From Aptenodytes patagonicus (lineage: Eukaryota; Chordata; Aves; Sphenisciformes; Spheniscidae), in contig NC_134982.1 in NCBI RefSeq assembly GCF_965638725.1, positions 40,290,799-40,354,798 of the forward strand: 64,000 nucleotides of DNA, read 5' to 3'. The stretch's first letter is position 1; each line of letters starts with the position of its first letter. Of the stretch, positions 61,101 to 64,000 are shown one piece after another. The position numbers and the translations under genes are program-made. Under the pieces are notes generated by a model. It did no database searches. It saw only the letters and a program-made list of their open reading frames with translations, and was not told where the DNA came from.

Positions 61101-62797
61101 CCTGTTTGTAACTGGTTAGGTGTGTTTTGAAACAGGAATGGGCCAAGGTGTACCCGTAGTTGGGTTGGTGGTGGAAGGAGGCCCCAATGTGATCCTAATG
61201 GTGTGGGAGTACGTGAGGGCCAGCCCAGCTGTCCCCGTGGTGGTCTATGAGGGCACTGGCAGAGCTGCAGATATCCTGGCTTTTACCCACAAACACACGG
61301 GTGATACGGGGTGAGTAGTGGCATAATGCTCCTCCTGCTTGGTCTGTTGTATTGGGAGAGACCTGAAAACGCCTGTCTCAAAACCACTGAGATAATTTCT
61401 AATGCTTCTAGTAATGACCTCGCCGTGGTCTTTTGCTGGCTTTTACTTCTGTGAAGTGAGAGCAGAGTTTCTTCCTTCCCTGCCTCAAACTAGTGGTGAA
61501 AGAATTATTCTGCCAAATTTACTAAGGCTTTTTTGAAGAGGAAAAAGAAACTGCATCTATCTATTTTGAGTTATTATAATGTTTCTCACCTTTGGTGAGG
61601 GACCCTGCTAGGCGACCCCAGAGTACCTGCTTGGGTTTTGACTCAATCCTTTCTCCTGCCATCAGTATTCCCTAAGTTGGCTTGAATTTGGGTTGCACAA
61701 AGCTTTTGAGACTAGGGCTGGAGTTAGTTGCTGTAGGAGCCTCAGGCTAGGGTAGGAGGAGGACTAAGGTTCCTTGGCTTTGACTTTGATTTACCCAGTG
61801 GTAACCCAGATTTGTCATCCTGGTCTAGCTCTAAGTCTTTATGTCACCTCCAGTGCAGCCTCAGCTGCAGACTCTCTTAAAGCTACCTTGGTGAAATTTT
61901 TACATCCAAAATGGAAATAAATATATATATTTCTATAGCCAATTAATATTTTTGTGAAAGTTTTTTGAAGTCAAAAGGGCTTTTAAAATAAAAAATCAAA
62001 TTTTTGAAAGGTGGCCTGGGTTTGTTCCAATTAAAAAAAATGAACAATTTAATAAACTTTATATCCTAACTGTTTATTTATTATCTTTTCTAAATATTGT
62101 TTTGGGGGGTGGTATTTTTCCCTAGTGTGTTGTATTGTGAACCTCTTTCTTCACTTGCTTTTTCTCCCACATTTTTGATCTTTAAAAAAAAAAAAATCCT
62201 GCCATTTCAAAAGAAAAGTAAAATACAGACAGAAAGGTTAACAGAAAGATAAATGAGGGGAAAAAAGACGGGAGAGATACGAAGCCTAATGAACAAATAA
62301 TGAGGAATTTAATTTTATCCCTATATGATTATTGAAAGAAAGAAAGAAAAAGTTTTCTAAACTTTCAGTGATTTTTAGCTCTATATTCACAGACAATCTT
62401 TTGAAAATTGTTAACTTTTTCATTTGTTCTATTTCCAATAGTGTATATGTATGGGCAGAACTAATGCCTGTGTGAATAATAATTTATGTTATGGGATGCC
62501 TTTGCTTTGTTTTGTTGAAAGAAGGCAGGAATAAGTCAACAGAGAAGTAGAAATGAAGAAATTTCTCATATGTCTCTGCTTAGCACAAGTTTTGTCTTTT
62601 GCTGAGGTGTCATTTGGGCTGGTAAGAAGTAGCTAAAAATATACTTATTCTTGCTTGTATATCTGTTTTTCAGGGAGCTGCGCCCTCAAGTGAAGGAGGA
62701 GGTCTTAGTGATGATTCAAAACACATTTAGCTTGGGACAGAAACAGTCCAGTCATCTATTTCACATTTTAATGGAATGCATGGAGCACAGAGAGTCC
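49072..62797 (+). CDS. TRPM6: TRPM6, Mg2+-permeable channel-kinase, N-terminal exons (3' part outside window)
   Basis: TRPM6 is a plasma-membrane cation channel fused to an alpha-kinase, used for Mg2+ uptake in gut and kidney, often in complex with TRPM7. Exons: 49072-49151, 49992-50030, 57173-57353, 57714-57927, 58762-58886, 59663-59834, 61136-61310, 62674-62797. All phases fit and give 370 residues with no stop. They cover the N-terminal cytoplasmic melastatin homology region, including [21 protein letters not shown] and [19 protein letters not shown]6 rather than TRPM7 is indicated by [15 protein letters not shown] and NQRDLIGKD (TRPM7 has GSHSYRAK, IGIAPWG, NRNDLVGRD), and by its place beside C9orf40. 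The transmembrane and kinase parts lie beyond 64000. Confidence 0.96.
49152..49991 (+). other. TRPM6: TRPM6 intron, 0.84 kb
   Basis: The donor GTAAAA and acceptor TATCACAG flank an AT-rich intron. Nothing else is seen. Confidence 0.85.
49992..50030 (+). CDS. TRPM6: TRPM6 39-nt microexon with Cys cluster
   Basis: The exon encodes [12 protein letters not shown] with split Arg codons at both ends (AG|G before, AG|A after). Human has [12 protein letters not shown] at this place and TRPM7 has CLPGCQICQQLV. Its three cysteines, with further cysteines at the start of the next exon (RCCCGRL), form a conserved Cys-rich knuckle. The acceptor is ATCACAG and the donor GTAGGG. Being 39 nt, it could be skipped without breaking the frame. 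Confidence 0.93.
50581..50652. repeat. (TTAA)n tract between 16-bp direct repeats
   Basis: GTGGCTTGTATTAATT occurs at 50581-50596 and again at 50637-50652, enclosing TTAATTAATTTTG units. It looks like a local slippage or duplication product. Confidence 0.85.
52545..53900 (-). mobile_element. CR1 LINE fragment, old, antisense to TRPM6
   Basis: On the + strand it starts ATAGGATCACAGGATAACTC, a degraded reverse complement of the CR1 3' end. It runs through segments matching avian CR1 by recall: the AGGAAAAGGCTTCTCCTTAT region, the GGGGACCCAAACTGGAGGTGG region, and GGCATGATTTACCCTTGGTAAAT. CR1 sense is therefore on the minus strand. Many stops and frameshifts show it is dead. It is GC-rich against its AT-rich intron. 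The 5' truncation near 53900 is approximate. Confidence 0.75.
56858..56930 (-). mobile_element. Short CR1 3'-end fragment
   Basis: CACACAGAATCACAGCATAG, then TTTGGGTTGG and GATCATTTAGTCCAACCCCC, is the reverse complement of the last part of an avian CR1. It is strongly 5'-truncated, as is usual, and sits about 240 bp upstream of a TRPM6 exon. Confidence 0.85.
57173..57353 (+). CDS. TRPM6: TRPM6 exon, [10 protein letters not shown] to TYHAK
   Basis: The 181-nt exon encodes [20 protein letters not shown] and later [20 protein letters not shown] followed by [11 protein letters not shown]. Human TRPM6 reads [17 protein letters not shown]-type and TINFQDGEHTHHAK here. The acceptor is AATGTGAG, with a rather weak pyrimidine tract, and the donor is GTAATA. 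Its first base completes the Arg codon from the microexon. Confidence 0.95.
57354..57713 (+). other. TRPM6: TRPM6 intron, 0.36 kb
   Basis: The donor GTAATA and acceptor TTCTTCCAG flank this short intron. Nothing else is seen. Confidence 0.9.
57714..57927 (+). CDS. TRPM6: TRPM6 exon, core of the N-terminal homology domain
   Basis: This 214-nt exon encodes [20 protein letters not shown], then [20 protein letters not shown], and ends [13 protein letters not shown] plus one base. [12 protein letters not shown] and [10 protein letters not shown] are hallmarks of the TRPM homology region, a SLOG-like fold that in other TRPM proteins binds ligands. The donor is GTAGTG. Confidence 0.97.
57928..58761 (+). 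other. TRPM6: TRPM6 intron, 0.83 kb
   Basis: The donor GTAGTG and acceptor CTGTTTAG flank AT-rich sequence. No other feature is visible. Confidence 0.88.
58762..58886 (+). CDS. TRPM6: TRPM6 exon, [10 protein letters not shown] to LIGKD
   Basis: This 125-nt exon encodes [20 protein letters not shown] and [20 protein letters not shown], then D. VGIPPWG and NQRDLIGKD favour TRPM6 over TRPM7. It begins with the last two bases of a Gly codon and ends in phase 0 before GTGAGT. Confidence 0.97.
58887..59662 (+). other. TRPM6: TRPM6 intron, 0.78 kb
   Basis: The donor GTGAGT and acceptor TTTTCTTAG bound it. The 70-codon frame at 59317-59529 inside it is Cys-rich but unmatched and unspliced, and is taken as chance. 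Confidence 0.85.
59663..59834 (+). CDS. TRPM6: TRPM6 exon, [10 protein letters not shown] to LQKIHT
   Basis: This 172-nt exon encodes [20 protein letters not shown], then [20 protein letters not shown] and [17 protein letters not shown] plus one base. [11 protein letters not shown] is near invariant in TRPM6 and TRPM7. The donor is GTGAGT at 59835. Confidence 0.97.
59835..61135 (+). other. TRPM6: TRPM6 intron, 1.30 kb
   Basis: The donor GTGAGT and acceptor TTGAAACAG bound AT-rich sequence. Nothing else is recognised. Confidence 0.88.
61136..61310 (+). CDS. TRPM6: TRPM6 exon, [17 protein letters not shown]
   Basis: This 175-nt exon encodes [20 protein letters not shown], then [20 protein letters not shown] and [12 protein letters not shown]. 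Compared with human (VWETVKDKDPVVVCEGTG, by recall), the segment after VWE appears two residues longer. It is GC-richer than its neighbours. It ends with two bases of a Gly codon before GTGAGT. Confidence 0.96.
61311..62673 (+). other. TRPM6: TRPM6 intron, 1.36 kb
   Basis: The donor GTGAGT and acceptor CTGTTTTTCAG bound it. It contains short A and GAAA runs (about 62185-62196 and 62335-62352) and no coding signal. Confidence 0.88.
62674..62797 (+). CDS. TRPM6: TRPM6 exon, ELRPQVKEE to MEHRES
   Basis: This 124-nt exon encodes [20 protein letters not shown], then [15 protein letters not shown]. Human has [20 protein letters not shown] and LMECMVHRDC. The donor GTGAGT is at 62798. Downstream exons are beyond the window. 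Confidence 0.96.
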
Positions 62798-63245
62798 GTG
62801 AGTGGGGTTCAAGCTCTGAGTTTAGGATGTCTTCATTTGCTGTTATCCTTTTTGCTCTTTCTGTGGTGGGTTGGCGTGGGCACAGCAGTTGTAGGAGCAA
62901 TGGTATTACCTCTAATACAAAGATAACACAAAGGTGTCTGTGCTAATTTATATATTGGGTAGCTCCACAGAGCCTGTTTAGTTAACTTCTCAAGTCTCAG
63001 TGGTTGCTTACGAAATGACAGCCTTTCTGATTTTAGTAAAAGGCCAGACATATTTGTTTTTGCAGGAAAGATCAAGTAATTCCTACTTTTTTTCTTCTCT
63101 AGTAGTGTCTTATTTGTAATTTAGAAATGTTTCCATCCATTCTTCTGCTCATAACAGAATTGTGCTGGAACTTGTCTCTGAGTATTGAAATGTACTTTTG
63201 AAATGTGCTGGCACGTTTAGCAACTCAGGTGCTCATTTGCGAGTA
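62798..63245 (+). other. TRPM6: Start of the next TRPM6 intron
   Basis: This is intron following GTGAGT. Nothing is seen before the CR1 copy that begins at about 63246. The open frame at 62651-62926 is the exon read on into the intron. Confidence 0.85.
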
Positions 63246-64000
63246 GAATCATGGAATCATAGAATGGTTTGGGTTGGAAGGGAACTTAAAGATCACCTAG
63301 TTCCAACCCCCCTGCCACGGGCCAGGATACTTTCCACTTGATCAGGTTGCTCAAAGCTCCATCCAACCTGGCCTTGAACATTTCCAATGATGGGGCATCC
63401 ACAACTTCTCTAGGCAACCTGTTCCAGTGCCTCACCAAACTCACAGTAAAGAATTTCTTCCTCATATCTAATCTAAATCTACCCTCTTTCAGTTTAAAAC
63501 CATTACCCCTCGTCCTATCACTACGCTCCCTGATAAAGAGTACCTTCCCATCTTTCCTCTAGTCCCCTTTTAAGTACTGGAAGGCTGCAATAAGGTCTCT
63601 CTGGAGCCTTCTCTTCTCCAGGCTAAACAACCTCAACTCTCTCAGCCTGTCCTCATACGGAAGGTGCTCCAGCCCCCTGATCATCTTCATGGCCCTCCTC
63701 TGGACCCGCTCCAACAGATCCATGTCTTCCTTATGCTGGGGGCCCCAGAACTGAACACAGTACTCCAGGCGGGGTCTCACAAGAGTGGAGTAGAGGGGGA
63801 GAATCACCTCCTTTGACCTGCTGGCCACGCTTCTTTTGAGGCAGCCCAGGATATGGTTGGCTTTCGGGGCTGTGAGCGCACGTTGCCAGCTTAATGTCCA
63901 GTTTTTCATCCACCAGTACCCCCAAGTCCTTCTCCTCAGGGCTGCTTTCAATCCACTCATCACCCAGCCTGTATCCCTGTTTGGGATTGCCCCAACCCAG
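63246..64000 (-). mobile_element. CR1 LINE copy, well preserved, cut by window end
   Basis: The + strand begins AATCATGGAATCATAGAATG followed by GTTTGGGTTGG, the reverse complement of a CR1 3' end. The minus strand encodes the C-terminal end of the CR1 ORF2 protein at 63559-63963 ([20 protein letters not shown], then [14 protein letters not shown], then [15 protein letters not shown]). The frame is broken: GVLVDEKLD lies in another frame just upstream, near 63895, pointing to a one-base indel, and a TAG follows YLKGD. It is better preserved than the copy at 52.5 kb, so probably younger or of another subfamily. It is inserted in a TRPM6 intron, antisense to the gene. Confidence 0.92.

Noticed and set aside
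1..64000. CRISPR arrays, tRNA or rRNA genes, endogenous retroviruses, prokaryote-type operons
   Set aside because: None were seen on either strand; the sequence is ordinary vertebrate genic DNA with LINE remnants.

Overview
This window is a stretch of a vertebrate nuclear genome, almost certainly a bird. It holds intron-split genes in AT-rich DNA, two CpG islands, and at least three CR1 LINE copies whose 3' ends have the form typical of avian CR1. The bird call rests mainly on these CR1 copies. The species cannot be named from the sequence.

Three genes lie head to tail on the + strand, in the order CARNMT1, C9orf40 homologue, TRPM6. Human 9q21.13 has the same order and relative orientation. 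In chicken this neighbourhood is Z-linked as far as I recall, so Z linkage here is an inference.

Bases 1-15565 hold the 3' two thirds of CARNMT1 (carnosine N-methyltransferase): six coding exons giving 265 residues that align without gaps to human residues 145-409. One of its introns has a GC donor instead of GT. Bases 15566-18450 are 3' UTR and spacer with several AATAAA signals. Bases 18.45-19.4 kb are a CpG island holding C9orf40 exon 1. Exon 2 is at 22.04-22.20 kb and a poly(A) signal is at 23.35 kb.

Bases 23.4-34.3 kb are a gene-free spacer. A second CpG island (34.4-35.1 kb) is the likely TRPM6 promoter, with a candidate first coding exon. After a 14 kb first intron come eight confident TRPM6 exons (49.07-62.80 kb), including a 39-nt microexon. 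They encode 370 residues of the N-terminal cytoplasmic region. The channel and kinase exons lie beyond the window.

The three genes are not an operon and share no known pathway: histidine-dipeptide methylation, an uncharacterised small protein, and Mg2+ uptake. No RNA genes, CRISPR arrays, endogenous viruses or prokaryote-type systems were seen. I did not find an undescribed multi-gene system. The observations most worth checking are the GC-AG intron, the arginine-rich candidate TRPM6 start exon, the overlapping uORF of C9orf40, and some unexplained palindromes and GC-rich open frames.
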